A stretch of DNA of 64,000 nt from QWHO01 sp021404945 (GTDB lineage Bacteria; Vulcanimicrobiota; Xenobia; Xenobiales; QWHO01). The position numbers were made by a program, and so were the translations under genes. The notes beneath the pieces were generated by a model that did no database searches, had not been told where the DNA came from, and was given only the letters and a program-made list of their open reading frames with translations. Below are positions 15,233-23,719 of the stretch, one piece after another (positions within the stretch are counted from its first letter, which is position 1; every line of letters begins with the position of its first letter). The stretch lies in NCBI GenBank assembly GCA_963169765.1, contig CAUJEN010000062.1, positions 62,001-126,000 of the forward strand. Direction: 5' to 3'.

Positions 15233-17707
15233 GTGCGACCATCCCTGCCCGGCCCTGATTTCTGGCGCGAAAAGGGGCCCTTGACCCTCCGAACGGCTGG
15301 ACTCCTCGCCCTCCTGGCAGCCCTGGGCGTGGTGGTGGTCTATCATCCGCTGGTCTTCACCCGGCTGGCCTTCTGGGGCTCGGGAACCGATCTGCCCGCA
15401 CTGGGCTATCCCGTCCGCGCCTACGCGGTCACGTGCCTCAAGCAGGGCATCGTGCCCCTCTGGAATCCGTTCCTCTTTGGCGGGGTGCCCTTCCATTGCG
15501 GCGCCCACCCGGTCTTCTATCCACCCCACTGGATGGGTCTGGTGATGCCGATTCATCTGCAGATTCGCCTGGAGATCTTGTTGCATGCCTGGCTGGCCGT
15601 GGCCTCGTGCGCCTGGCTGGCTCGCTATCTTCATTGCGGCTTGCTCAGCTCTCTGCTGACCGGCCTCTCGTTCGGGCTGGGAGGCTTCTTCACCAGTCAC
15701 CTTTTTGCCGGCCACCTCGAGCTGGTCGAGGCTTCGGCCTATCTGCCACTGGCCATGCTGGCCCAGATCGCCTGCCTGCGCTACCGGGGGGGCGGCTGGA
15801 CGGTGCTGGCGGCCCTGCTGACGGCATGGTGCGGGTTGATCGGATTTTACCAGGCCCTGTACTGGATGGGGCTGCTGTGGCTTCTCCAACTGCTGCTCTG
15901 CCTGGCGGGCAGAAATTATCCCGTGCCTCCCCTCGATTTTGCTCGTTCCCTGACGCGCAAGGCGTCGGCCCGGGGTTCCGACCCGGGAGCCGAGCTCACC
16001 GCAGGGGTGAGCCTGAAAAACCGGGGCCTCGACCTGGCCTGGGCGTCGGCGCGCCTGCTCTGTTGTGGGGCTCTGGCCACGGCCTTGCTCGCTTTTCAGT
16101 GGATGCCGCAGCGCCAGATGGTGCCGTTTTTCGCCTGGCCCGACACCCCGGCCGAGGGGCTCAGCGCACCGCTCATCAACTGGCTCAACCTGCTCGTGCC
16201 CCATCTGTTCGAGCGCACCTACGTGGCTTATTCCTTCACGGACTGGACGGTCTGGGAGAATCAGCCTTATCTCGGCCTGGCCGGGCTGGTGGCCCTTGCG
16301 CTGGCCTTTCATCGGCCAGCCTGGCGGCGCTGGATGCCCTACGCCCTGCCGGCACTGTTGTTTGGCTTGCTCGCCTGCGGCTTCTCCACGCCACTGTGGA
16401 ATCTCTATGCCCAGATCGACCCGCTGGGAAGCTGGTTCGAGGTTCCGGGCCGCCTGCTGGGCCCGATGACCCTCTTTCTGGCCCTGCTGCAGGCTCAGGG
16501 CTACGATCGGATCCTGACCGGCCCATCGGGTCTTCGCCGTGCGCTGCGCTGGTCGCTGGTCCTGACCGTCCTGATGGGCCTGGCCTGGGGCGTGCTGTTT
16601 CATTCTCACCCCGAGAATTCAACCTGGAAGGCCCTGCTGCAGTCGATCGTCAGTGAGAACGAGTGGCTGCTGATGATCTCACGCTATTACCCCGAGCGAC
16701 CTGACAGCATTCTGGTGGTCACCAGCCTGCGCCTGGGCTGGAGCGTGGTGGTGCTCTTCTACCTGGTGCTCTGTCTGCGCCAGGTGGGCCTTCGTCGAGA
16801 TTCCTGGCTGGCTTTGTTGGTATTGCTCGACCTCACCGTTTTCAGCTATCCCTATCTCAAGTGCAGCGAGCCGGCCAATTTCCAGATTTCTCGCGACGCC
16901 GCTCTCATCCTCAGGCGCTTCGGGCCTCAGCGTTACGCCGCCAGTGCCGAGATCGCCGCTCTGAACGAGAACCTGCCGATGGGGGTCTCTTCCGTCGGGG
17001 GCTACGATCCCCTCAGCTCGCGCGCATACGATCTGTTTGCCGCTGGTTATTTCGGCTATGACCCGGGAGGGCGCATCTCCAGCCTGCTGGAGGTCGAACC
17101 TGCCCCTCTCTGGCGTCTGCAGGGGGTGAGCTACTATCTGCGCAGCACGGGGGACCTGAGCAAGCTGCCCGCAGGCTACAAAGAGTTGCAGAGCGTCGGG
17201 GAGGTCTTTCGCGACCATTATCTGTTCCAGGACCCACGGGCATTCTCAAGGGCCTTCGTGGTGGAGCGGGCTGAGGTGGCTTCCGACGAGCAGGTTCGCC
17301 AGATGGCGCTGCGGGGGGATTCTCGCCTGAGCAGGGTGGTCTTCCTTTCCCGTCCGGCGCCTGAGGACCACTCCGGGCAGGGCGGGGTGGCCGGTCCGGT
17401 GCTGGTGACCCCGAACGAGGTGCTGGTCGAGGCCAGAGGTCCGGGCTACCTGGTGTTGTCCGACGTCTACGCCTCCGGTTGGAAGGCGAGCGTTGATGGC
17501 CAACCGGCTGAGGTGCTGAAGGCAACGGCCGGTTTGCACCGGGCCGTGGGGCTCACTCCCGGGCCCCATCAGGTGAAGTTCTCGTTCCAGCCCGACTCGC
17601 TGGGGGCTGGCCTCTGGATCAGCCGGGCGGCAGCTCTGGTTTGCCTGCTCGTGCTCGGGGCGGGTTGGTTGCGGAGGAAAGCTCGCAGAGAGGCCCGCTC
17701 ATCGTGA
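15233..17707 (+). CDS. YfhO-family multi-pass membrane protein
   Basis: An 824-aa membrane protein of the YfhO family, GT-C-like proteins implicated in glycosylation of cell-surface polymers. GTG start at 15233, four bases after the preceding stop. The N-terminal half is a series of hydrophobic helices with the family-like G-S-G-T-D-L-P-A-L-G-Y-P and W-N-P-F-L-F-G-G-V-P loop. The C-terminal quarter is a soluble domain with S-D-V-Y-A-S-G-W-K-A-S-V-D-G, followed by one last helix, as in YfhO relatives. The sugar donor and acceptor are unknown. Its last 9 nt overlap the convergent DUF2723 gene. Confidence 0.85.
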   Translation: MRPSLPGPDFWREKGPLTLRTAGLLALLAALGVVVVYHPLVFTRLAFWGSGTDLPALGYPVRAYAVTCLKQGIVPLWNPFLFGGVPFHCGAHPVFYPPHWMGLVMPIHLQIRLEILLHAWLAVASCAWLARYLHCGLLSSLLTGLSFGLGGFFTSHLFAGHLELVEASAYLPLAMLAQIACLRYRGGGWTVLAALLTAWCGLIGFYQALYWMGLLWLLQLLLCLAGRNYPVPPLDFARSLTRKASARGSDPGAELTAGVSLKNRGLDLAWASARLLCCGALATALLAFQWMPQRQMVPFFAWPDTPAEGLSAPLINWLNLLVPHLFERTYVAYSFTDWTVWENQPYLGLAGLVALALAFHRPAWRRWMPYALPALLFGLLACGFSTPLWNLYAQIDPLGSWFEVPGRLLGPMTLFLALLQAQGYDRILTGPSGLRRALRWSLVLTVLMGLAWGVLFHSHPENSTWKALLQSIVSENEWLLMISRYYPERPDSILVVTSLRLGWSVVVLFYLVLCLRQVGLRRDSWLALLVLLDLTVFSYPYLKCSEPANFQISRDAALILRRFGPQRYAASAEIAALNENLPMGVSSVGGYDPLSSRAYDLFAAGYFGYDPGGRISSLLEVEPAPLWRLQGVSYYLRSTGDLSKLPAGYKELQSVGEVFRDHYLFQDPRAFSRAFVVERAEVASDEQVRQMALRGDSRLSRVVFLSRPAPEDHSGQGGVAGPVLVTPNEVLVEARGPGYLVLSDVYASGWKASVDGQPAEVLKATAGLHRAVGLTPGPHQVKFSFQPDSLGAGLWISRAAALVCLLVLGAGWLRRKARREARSS

Positions 17708-19675
17708 CCGCGCCTTCTCCAATCGCGCCCGCCACTTCTCGACCTCGGTGGGGTCCTCCAGGGCCTGGACGATCTCGAGCTTGGCCTGCAAAGCCTTCAA
17801 AGACTCTGGCTCCTCGGCCAGCACCCTGTCCACGGCCGCGCTCGCTTCCTGGAGCCGTTTCTGCTGGAACAAGAGCTCCGCCAGGTCGAGCCAGTCGGCC
17901 GGCACCGGGTCCATCTCCAGAGACCGGCGCAGAGCCAGCTCGGTTCCGGCCAAGTCGTCCGGATAGAGATCTCTGGCCAGGGTGCGGTAGGCACGCACCC
18001 AGCTGCCGATGGCGTAGCGGGTCCAGAAGGTCTGGTTGCGCAGGTTCATACGGTAGTCGCCCCGCCGGGGACGACTTTCAAGGAAGGTCAGCGTCTTGCG
18101 CGCCCGCTCCAGGCGGGTGGCCCGGTCGGGCGGGGTCTCTTTTTCCTTGAGATAGCGGAACACCAGGCCCTCGGGGATCTTCTGGCCCCTCTTCAACTCG
18201 CCGATATCCGAGGTGAGAAACACCTCCAGGCCTCGCTCGCGGCAGATGTCCACGAAGGCCTGGACGTACTCTTTCTCGCCCTCTTCCCAGCGTTTCTGGG
18301 TGGCCTCTCCCAGCTCGGGGGGCATCCACTGGGTTCGGTACCATTCGGCCGGCAGCAGGCCGGGAAAGACTCCAACCACGTCGGTGCGATGCTTGAGCAC
18401 ATAATGGGTGTAGTCATACTCTCCGGCCGGCAGGTCGCCATCCACGCACAGGATGGCGCCCTGAGGCAGCGAGTCGAGGATGGCCAGCATGTGGTCTTCG
18501 GGGTGGTACTGGCCTCTCTGGCTGCAGGCGGGCCAGTTCAGCACGATGGTATAGACGGCCAGCAGTGGGAAGAGGGCTGTGAGTCGATACCAGCGAGTGA
18601 GCTTCACCTGCTCTTGAATCCAGAAGAGGCAGAGGGCGATGAATCCGGCCGCTCCGATATAGGATGAGGAATAGAAGCGATCGCTCATGTCCAGGAAGAA
18701 CTCGGCTGGCGGCTGCTTGGCCAGCAGAGCGAACCCGGCTCCGTAGGCAAAGAGCACCCATCCGAAGAGCATCATCAGGGTAGGGCGAGCCACCGCTGCT
18801 GCCAGGCCGCCGAACAGGAGCAGGACCAGCGGAAAGGGGAACTGGTTGCGCACCACGGAGGCAAAGTAGGCCAGCACGTGGGCGTCTTCGGCCCGGCTGA
18901 CCTCGCCCGAGGACGGGTTGAGCTGAAAGCTTCCGTAGGCCTTGCGCAACACGTGGTCTTTGAACCGCGAGAAGTTGGAGCAGTCGCCCCAGTTCATGGG
19001 AGGCTCTTGCTGGGCCCGGATGTAGAGGTAGGCGTACGGTCCGAAGCCCACCAGCAGCAGGGTCGCCACGGCATACCAGGTGAGCCCCCAGGGGCCGCGT
19101 CCGCGGTTGAGGATCATGTAGCCCAGCACGCCGGGCGCGGCCAGCACGATGGTATGATGGTGCGCCGCCCCCAGCCCGAAGATGAGGCATCCGATCAGCA
19201 TCCAGCGCCGCCGAGCCGTCAACCCCTCGGCCTGTGCCCAGCAAATGGCCGCCATGAGGAGGGCGCTGAGAATGCAAAGGTGCAGCGAGAAGACCTCGGC
19301 GCCCGCCCCCTGGCGCCAGGGGCTCATGGCGAAGCAGTAGAGCAGGGCCGCCGCGCTGCCGGCCCGGGCCGAGGTCACCCGGGTGAAGGCCACGGCCAGG
19401 AAGCCGGCCGCCAGGGCCAGGCAGAACCCCGAGAACAGGTTCAACCGGTAGGCCATGGAGCCCACCGGCAGATACGTCCAGAGGTGGCCGAGCATGGCGT
19501 AAAGGGGATAGCCCGGAGGATGGGGGATCCCCAGCACCACGGCGGCGCTCAGTACCTCACCGCTGTCGTGCCCACCCGGCACGCCGGGAGCCAGGCTGGG
19601 AACGAGCACGGCGAAGCTGGCCAGGAAGGTGAGCAGGCCCGCCAGGGCGGCCGGCCAGCGGTTGAGTCGCATCAT
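17699..19675 (-). CDS. DUF2723 (TMEM260-like) membrane protein, putative protein O-glycosyltransferase
   Basis: A 658-aa multi-pass membrane protein. The signature loop after the first helix reads G-H-D-S-G-E-V-L-S-A-A and then L-G-I-P-H-P-P-G-Y-P-L-Y, the classic DUF2723 motif. Eukaryotic TMEM260 of this family is a protein O-mannosyltransferase, so a GT-C glycosyltransferase role is likely but not proven for bacteria. About ten hydrophobic helices span the first 400 residues. The last 250 residues are soluble and end in TPR-like helices. The gene opens with ATG-ATG and has no evident Shine-Dalgarno; a strong terminator lies just upstream, so it needs its own promoter, which I could not identify. 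Confidence 0.85.
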   Translation of the reverse strand: MMRLNRWPAALAGLLTFLASFAVLVPSLAPGVPGGHDSGEVLSAAVVLGIPHPPGYPLYAMLGHLWTYLPVGSMAYRLNLFSGFCLALAAGFLAVAFTRVTSARAGSAAALLYCFAMSPWRQGAGAEVFSLHLCILSALLMAAICWAQAEGLTARRRWMLIGCLIFGLGAAHHHTIVLAAPGVLGYMILNRGRGPWGLTWYAVATLLLVGFGPYAYLYIRAQQEPPMNWGDCSNFSRFKDHVLRKAYGSFQLNPSSGEVSRAEDAHVLAYFASVVRNQFPFPLVLLLFGGLAAAVARPTLMMLFGWVLFAYGAGFALLAKQPPAEFFLDMSDRFYSSSYIGAAGFIALCLFWIQEQVKLTRWYRLTALFPLLAVYTIVLNWPACSQRGQYHPEDHMLAILDSLPQGAILCVDGDLPAGEYDYTHYVLKHRTDVVGVFPGLLPAEWYRTQWMPPELGEATQKRWEEGEKEYVQAFVDICRERGLEVFLTSDIGELKRGQKIPEGLVFRYLKEKETPPDRATRLERARKTLTFLESRPRRGDYRMNLRNQTFWTRYAIGSWVRAYRTLARDLYPDDLAGTELALRRSLEMDPVPADWLDLAELLFQQKRLQEASAAVDRVLAEEPESLKALQAKLEIVQALEDPTEVEKWRARLEKARSR

Positions 19676-19711
19676 TTAAGAGCAACGTTCGCCCCGGGCC
19701 GGGCCGTTCCT

Positions 19712-19746
19712 CGCCAAACAAAGAAGCCCGGCCGGAGCCGGGCTTC
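19712..19746 (-). terminator. Intrinsic terminator of the minus-strand minor-pilin operon
   Basis: GAAGCCCGGC (19723-19732) and GCCGGGCTTC (19737-19746) form a perfect 10-bp stem with a four-base loop. On the minus strand it is followed by TTTGTTTGG. It lies 24 nt after the stop of the 880-aa pilin-like gene and before the DUF2723 gene. Confidence 0.85.
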
Positions 19747-19769
19747 CGAGGTTGGGCTCCGGGGAGCCG

Positions 19770-22412
19770 TCAGTCGTTGCTGCCGGGCGTGAAGCCCCCG
19801 TAGCCGGTGCCGAGCATCTGCGTCGACATGGTCATCGGATTGAGTCGGTCGGCGGTGGGGAAGAACGGTGGGGGCATCCGAGCCGCCCACAGGTCGAACG
19901 AGAAGCCGCTGTTCCAACCACGGATGACGGTCTCGTTGCCCTTCACGTTCCAGGTCTCGCCGCCCAGGCGCTCGATCAGACCACCTTTGAGCCGGAAGAT
20001 GCCGCTGCGGGCAGTATTCCCATCGTTGAGGCTGGTCACGCCGTTGAAGTTGGAGTGCAGGTTGAAGATGGTGAATCCACCTTTTCGTGCCTGCGCGGTG
20101 GCGCTGTAAGGATCAGCGGTGTCTTCGTCTCCCCCGCGTCCCGCCAGGATGATGGCGTGGATCTGAAGGGGATTGGTGCGGTAGAGGTTGTGAAGGGTGT
20201 CCTTGGAGATGTTGAACCCGACCCGCTGGCCTACCACTCCGAGCACGTTGTCACCATTGGGAGAGTCGGCATTGGAGCTGATGCCCCACTGGAGCAGGTC
20301 GCCGCGCGCGGTGCCGTTGCCGATGGTGATGCGATTCCCGGTGTCGGTGCCGGCCGTTCCGAGGTCGGTCGCGATGGTGCGCCGGCCCTTGTTGACGCCG
20401 TGCAGGTTGTCGATGTTGCCCTCGGAGTAGACCATGCCGTTGAGGGAGCCGCTGAGGGTCTGCACCACGAGCTGGTCACCGGTCACCCGGCTGTCCTTCA
20501 TCAGGACCACGTTGCCCGAGTTGACCACCAGGGGGGCGCTCAAAGGTACCCCCGCTTCGTTGACCACCTGCTTTCCGCCATAGGTCGTGCCGATGGTCAG
20601 GTTCAGCGACTTGACCTCGAAGACCCGATCGGTTGGTTGGAAGGTGGTTTGGGTGGCGACGTTGGTCACGTTGGTGATGCTCGTGACGTTGCTGGTCGTC
20701 ATTCTGACCGTCTGTTGATAGGTCGTTTGCACCGAGGTGACCGGCCGGAGCTGAGGCGTGGTGGTGGTCACCCGGGTGGTCTGCACAATCGGCGTGGTGC
20801 GGGTCACGTTGGAGAAGGTCGTCTGGGTTCCGGTCGTGATGGTGACGTTGACGGTCACGCCCTGACCGAGGCCGGTTCCTCCGATGACGCTCTGGGTCAC
20901 GCTGGTGATCGGGGTGCGGATGGTCTGCACCGTGACATTGGTCTGGGTGCCGGTCGTGGTGCGAATGGTCTGCACGTTGGTCACGGTGACCGTCTGGCTG
21001 CCGGTGGTGTGGGTGGTGCGGATGGTCTGGGTGCCGGTCACTCCATAGGTGGTCTGGGTGACCACGTTGGAGGGGGTGACGGTCGTGATCGGAGTGGCCA
21101 GCGTGGCGTTGATGGCGGCACTCTGCTTGATCTGCATGGCCGGGTTGCCGACGGAGCTGGTCGCCGAGGTCGAAGTGAACACCCCGCCGTTCGTGTTGAC
21201 CACACCCAGGGCCATGTCGGCCACGTCGCCGCGCACGTAGACACCGCCAGCGGCGGCGCCACTGTTGGCGCGGATGAAGGCGCCCTCGACCCCACCCTCG
21301 ATGCCAGGCTGGGGGTTGATGGTGGTGCCGAAGCCCCAGGCGGCTTTCTGCAGGTCGATCGAGGTGGACGGAAGGTCGATCTGGCCGATCTTCTGGAGCT
21401 TGGTCTTCTGGCCCACCAGGCGCTCGTAGGCGTAGGGCTTGTCAAGTCCGCTATTGTCCCAGGGGAGGTTGGTGTTGCTGAAGGAGCCATAGTTCCCCTG
21501 CCAGTAGGCGACCTTGTCGTTCCAGTTGTTGCTGTCCCAGCCGCCCGCGCCGTCGGGCTGCGCCTTGGCGAAGGTCATCTCCTTGAACGAGGAGCGCGTC
21601 GGAGCGGTGTTCCCGCTGAAGTAGTTGCTGCGCGGCTCGATGCGGAAGAAGCTGTTGGTGTGGAAGGGCCCGTCCACCGTCATGACATTCTGCTGGGCCG
21701 AGTAACGCTGGTCATCGTTGATGTCGTTGGGGGTGTGGTCGCCGGGCCACTCGTCCATGAAGCGGGCGTAGTCGCCCAGGGACTTCTGGCCCATGGTCAC
21801 CCGGGTCCGCATACGCGGATTGTCCGGACGGAAGGGGGAAGCCTCGGCCACGATGGTGTAGAATCTCAGGCCATTCTGGGGGTCGGTGCTGAGGTCGGTG
21901 CGATGCACCGGGATGGGGTAGGTCTGCCGGTCCGGGAAGATGAAGACTTTCACGAACCAGTCGGCGTTGTTGTCGCCGTCGACGTCCAATCCCAGATCGT
22001 CCACGATCTCGAGGTAGGGCTTGTCCGAGAAGAGCAGGTTGTCGAAATCGCGACCGAGATCGGCGAATTTGTTGTTCCCGTTCCAGCCATCGGGGTTGTT
22101 ATAGGCCTTGTCGTCGCCCGCAGCCACGTGGAAGGGCTCGAAGGGCGGAATGCTGGTGGGGTCCCCGATGCTGTTCGAGCCGGTGCTGATGGCCGCCTCA
22201 ATCCAGTTGGCCGCGTGCTTGACGCCGGCGTTGCAGGCGTAGTGAGCCTGCATGTCAAGTCGCGAGCGGCCCACGGAGTGGAGCTCGGCCGGCAACAGCC
22301 GGAACAGGGCCACGGCAATGAGATAGAGGAGCATGAGGAAGAACAGTGCCAGAAGCAACGCACTGCCACGCTGCGAGGGCCTCCTGTTCCTTCGAAAAAT
22401 CCTGGTGTTCAC
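19770..22412 (-). CDS. Large PilX-like pilus-assembly protein with Thr-rich repeat tract
   Basis: An 880-aa secreted or pilus-associated protein. GTG start at 22412 with AGGAGG upstream. Residues 14-40 (R-R-P-S-Q-R-G-S-A-L-L-L-A-L-F) form the single N-terminal helix typical of PilX-type proteins encoded with minor pilins; the residue at +5 is not Glu. A Cys-poor extracellular body follows. About residues 437-593 are a low-complexity Thr/Val/Gln tract built from variants of T-Q-T-x-R-T-T and V-T-x-V-T. The C-terminal third has short beta-strand-like runs (V-V-N-S-G-N-V-V-L-M-K-D). It is third in an operon after PilV-like and PilW-like genes. The role is probably initiation or tip of a type IV pilus or pseudopilus (inference from neighbours). 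Confidence 0.75.
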   Translation of the reverse strand: MNTRIFRRNRRPSQRGSALLLALFFLMLLYLIAVALFRLLPAELHSVGRSRLDMQAHYACNAGVKHAANWIEAAISTGSNSIGDPTSIPPFEPFHVAAGDDKAYNNPDGWNGNNKFADLGRDFDNLLFSDKPYLEIVDDLGLDVDGDNNADWFVKVFIFPDRQTYPIPVHRTDLSTDPQNGLRFYTIVAEASPFRPDNPRMRTRVTMGQKSLGDYARFMDEWPGDHTPNDINDDQRYSAQQNVMTVDGPFHTNSFFRIEPRSNYFSGNTAPTRSSFKEMTFAKAQPDGAGGWDSNNWNDKVAYWQGNYGSFSNTNLPWDNSGLDKPYAYERLVGQKTKLQKIGQIDLPSTSIDLQKAAWGFGTTINPQPGIEGGVEGAFIRANSGAAAGGVYVRGDVADMALGVVNTNGGVFTSTSATSSVGNPAMQIKQSAAINATLATPITTVTPSNVVTQTTYGVTGTQTIRTTHTTGSQTVTVTNVQTIRTTTGTQTNVTVQTIRTPITSVTQSVIGGTGLGQGVTVNVTITTGTQTTFSNVTRTTPIVQTTRVTTTTPQLRPVTSVQTTYQQTVRMTTSNVTSITNVTNVATQTTFQPTDRVFEVKSLNLTIGTTYGGKQVVNEAGVPLSAPLVVNSGNVVLMKDSRVTGDQLVVQTLSGSLNGMVYSEGNIDNLHGVNKGRRTIATDLGTAGTDTGNRITIGNGTARGDLLQWGISSNADSPNGDNVLGVVGQRVGFNISKDTLHNLYRTNPLQIHAIILAGRGGDEDTADPYSATAQARKGGFTIFNLHSNFNGVTSLNDGNTARSGIFRLKGGLIERLGGETWNVKGNETVIRGWNSGFSFDLWAARMPPPFFPTADRLNPMTMSTQMLGTGYGGFTPGSND
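20630..21105 (-). repeat. Degenerate Thr/Val/Gln-coding repeat tract in the 880-aa pilin-like gene
   Basis: Roughly 480 bp of in-frame degenerate repeats, rich on the plus strand in GGTCGT, GGTCTG and GTGACG-type words. The frame is open throughout. Unit length is not constant (about 7-15 codons), so it is a low-complexity tract and not a strict tandem array. The longer, near-identical units with spacers that define a CRISPR are absent. Confidence 0.75.
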
Positions 22413-22460
22413 GGACCACCTCCTGCCTTTCTATGAGCTTTCAAGTTTTCTGACCTCCTC

Positions 22461-23162
22461 TTACAGGCTGAAGACCGGAAGCTGGATGGCCGAGTCGAGC
22501 ACGTAGGCGTTGACATTGCTGCGCGGAGCGCCCTGATAGCGGTGCATGATGTCTCCGGTGCTGAAACGACCGGTGGTGGCATTGAAGTTGGACAGGGTCA
22601 ACTGGACCTGCACCACGGAGTCCGCAGGGCGGGAGAAGCGGACGTCGAGCACGTTGTTGCCCAGGACCCGGCCGGGCTGGGCGTTCAGGTTGACCGTCCC
22701 GTTGTAGGTGGTGGTCTCCTGCAACACGATGGGGCTGAACTGATCGGCCGTGTCCACGAACACGCGGAAGAAGCGAGGCGGGGGCTGGCGGAAGTTGACT
22801 CCGGCGTCCGACGGCAGAGCGCCATCGGCGAGCAGGTTGGCGAAGCTCACGAAGCGTACTTCCTGCACCGTATCCAGCAATCCGTCCGAGTCGTTGTCTT
22901 GCTGCGGATAGGGGACGGGCCCCAGCGTGAAGGTGGTGTCATCCGGCTCGGAGGCCGTGGACAGATAGTAGACCAGCTTGTCCATGATCAGGCGGCTCTT
23001 GGTCTGCATCGTAATGCGCCCGCTGGCATGGGAATACTCGGTCAGGCCGGCCTGGTAGATGAGCACCAGGGCGACCAGCAACCCGCTCAGCAAGGCCATG
23101 GCCACCATGACCTCGGGCAGGGTAAATCCTCGGTTGGTGCGTCTGTGATTCAGGAAAGTCAT
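22461..23162 (-). CDS. Prepilin-type minor pilin, PilW-like
   Basis: A 233-aa minor pilin. The ATG at 23162 has AGGAGA upstream. The type III signal is R-G|F-T-L-P-E-V-M-V-A-M-A-L-L-S-G, with the peptidase site after Gly, Phe at +1 and the conserved Glu at +5, followed by one hydrophobic helix. The rest is a soluble globular domain, longer than PilV, as in PilW/PulJ proteins. It is second in the pilV-like/pilW-like/pilX-like operon, 10 nt after the pilV-like stop. A prepilin peptidase is not in the window. Confidence 0.88.
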   Translation of the reverse strand: MTFLNHRRTNRGFTLPEVMVAMALLSGLLVALVLIYQAGLTEYSHASGRITMQTKSRLIMDKLVYYLSTASEPDDTTFTLGPVPYPQQDNDSDGLLDTVQEVRFVSFANLLADGALPSDAGVNFRQPPPRFFRVFVDTADQFSPIVLQETTTYNGTVNLNAQPGRVLGNNVLDVRFSRPADSVVQVQLTLSNFNATTGRFSTGDIMHRYQGAPRSNVNAYVLDSAIQLPVFSL

Positions 23163-23172
23163 CGTCTGTCTC

Positions 23173-23640
23173 CTAGTCCCGGCTGAAACCGATACACTGG
23201 ACGGATTTCTGCATTCCGGACCGGTCACGGTAGGAGATCGTCACCCGGCACTTTTGCAGTCCCTGACTCTCCCAACCGTTGACGACACCTGTCACCAACT
23301 CATCGCCGCTCAAAGGGAGCCACTCGATCTGGCGGGTGTAATTTTGAAAGTCCTGGGTGGTCAGGCCGGCACCGGGTACGTTGAAGAGCGCTCCATAGGA
23401 GCCGGCATTGATGGGTTGGGCGGACTCACTGACAGCGGGACCGTTGATGAGCGCCTGCTCCATGATTTTGCGGGAAATCTGCACCGCTTTACCCAGCCGC
23501 TCGCTGCTGTCGGTCGACTGCAACCCGAAGGCCAGCGCCCCCAACACCCCCATGACGCCTATGGCGATGACCACAATGGCGATCAAGATCTCGATGATCG
23601 AGAACCCCTGTCTTGCTCGTCTAAACCTGGGAACTTGCAT
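23173..23640 (-). CDS. Prepilin-type minor pilin, PilV-like
   Basis: A 155-aa minor pilin, first gene of its operon. ATG at 23640 with AAGGAG seven bases upstream. The signal reads R-Q-G|F-S-I-I-E-I-L-I-A-I-V-V-I-A-I-G-V, with Glu at +5. Two Cys near the C-terminus (K-C-R-V and Q-C-I-G) could form a C-terminal disulfide loop as in many pilins. A divergent region of about 80 bp separates it from a secreted-protein gene. Confidence 0.9.
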   Translation of the reverse strand: MQVPRFRRARQGFSIIEILIAIVVIAIGVMGVLGALAFGLQSTDSSERLGKAVQISRKIMEQALINGPAVSESAQPINAGSYGALFNVPGAGLTTQDFQNYTRQIEWLPLSGDELVTGVVNGWESQGLQKCRVTISYRDRSGMQKSVQCIGFSRD

Positions 23641-23676
23641 GTAGTGCTCCTTACTGCCTATGTCTCAGTCTAAGTC

Positions 23677-23711
23677 TCGGAGTCTTCCGAGTAACCATAC
23701 CAGGGTATGAC
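23677..23711. promoter_or_regulatory. Divergent promoter/operator region with two inverted repeats
   Basis: Between the pilV-like gene (minus) and the secreted-protein gene (plus) lie CTCGGA-4nt-TCCGAG (23677-23692) and CATACC-AG-GGTATG (23696-23709). The second overlaps a plausible plus-strand -10 TATGAC (23706-23711) and a minus-strand TG-G-TATGGT extended -10. It could be an operator controlling both sides. No clear -35 box is present on either strand. Confidence 0.4.
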
Positions 23712-23719
23712 TTTGCTCC

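Noticed and set aside
20630..21105. Repeat tract as a CRISPR or tandem DNA array
   Set aside because: Units vary in length and sequence, the frame is open throughout, and there are no constant-length spacers.
19752..22436. 894-codon plus-strand frame opposite the 880-aa pilin-like gene
   Set aside because: The minus-strand frame has a Shine-Dalgarno, N-terminal helix and operon position; the plus frame is Gly/Asp/His-rich without motifs.
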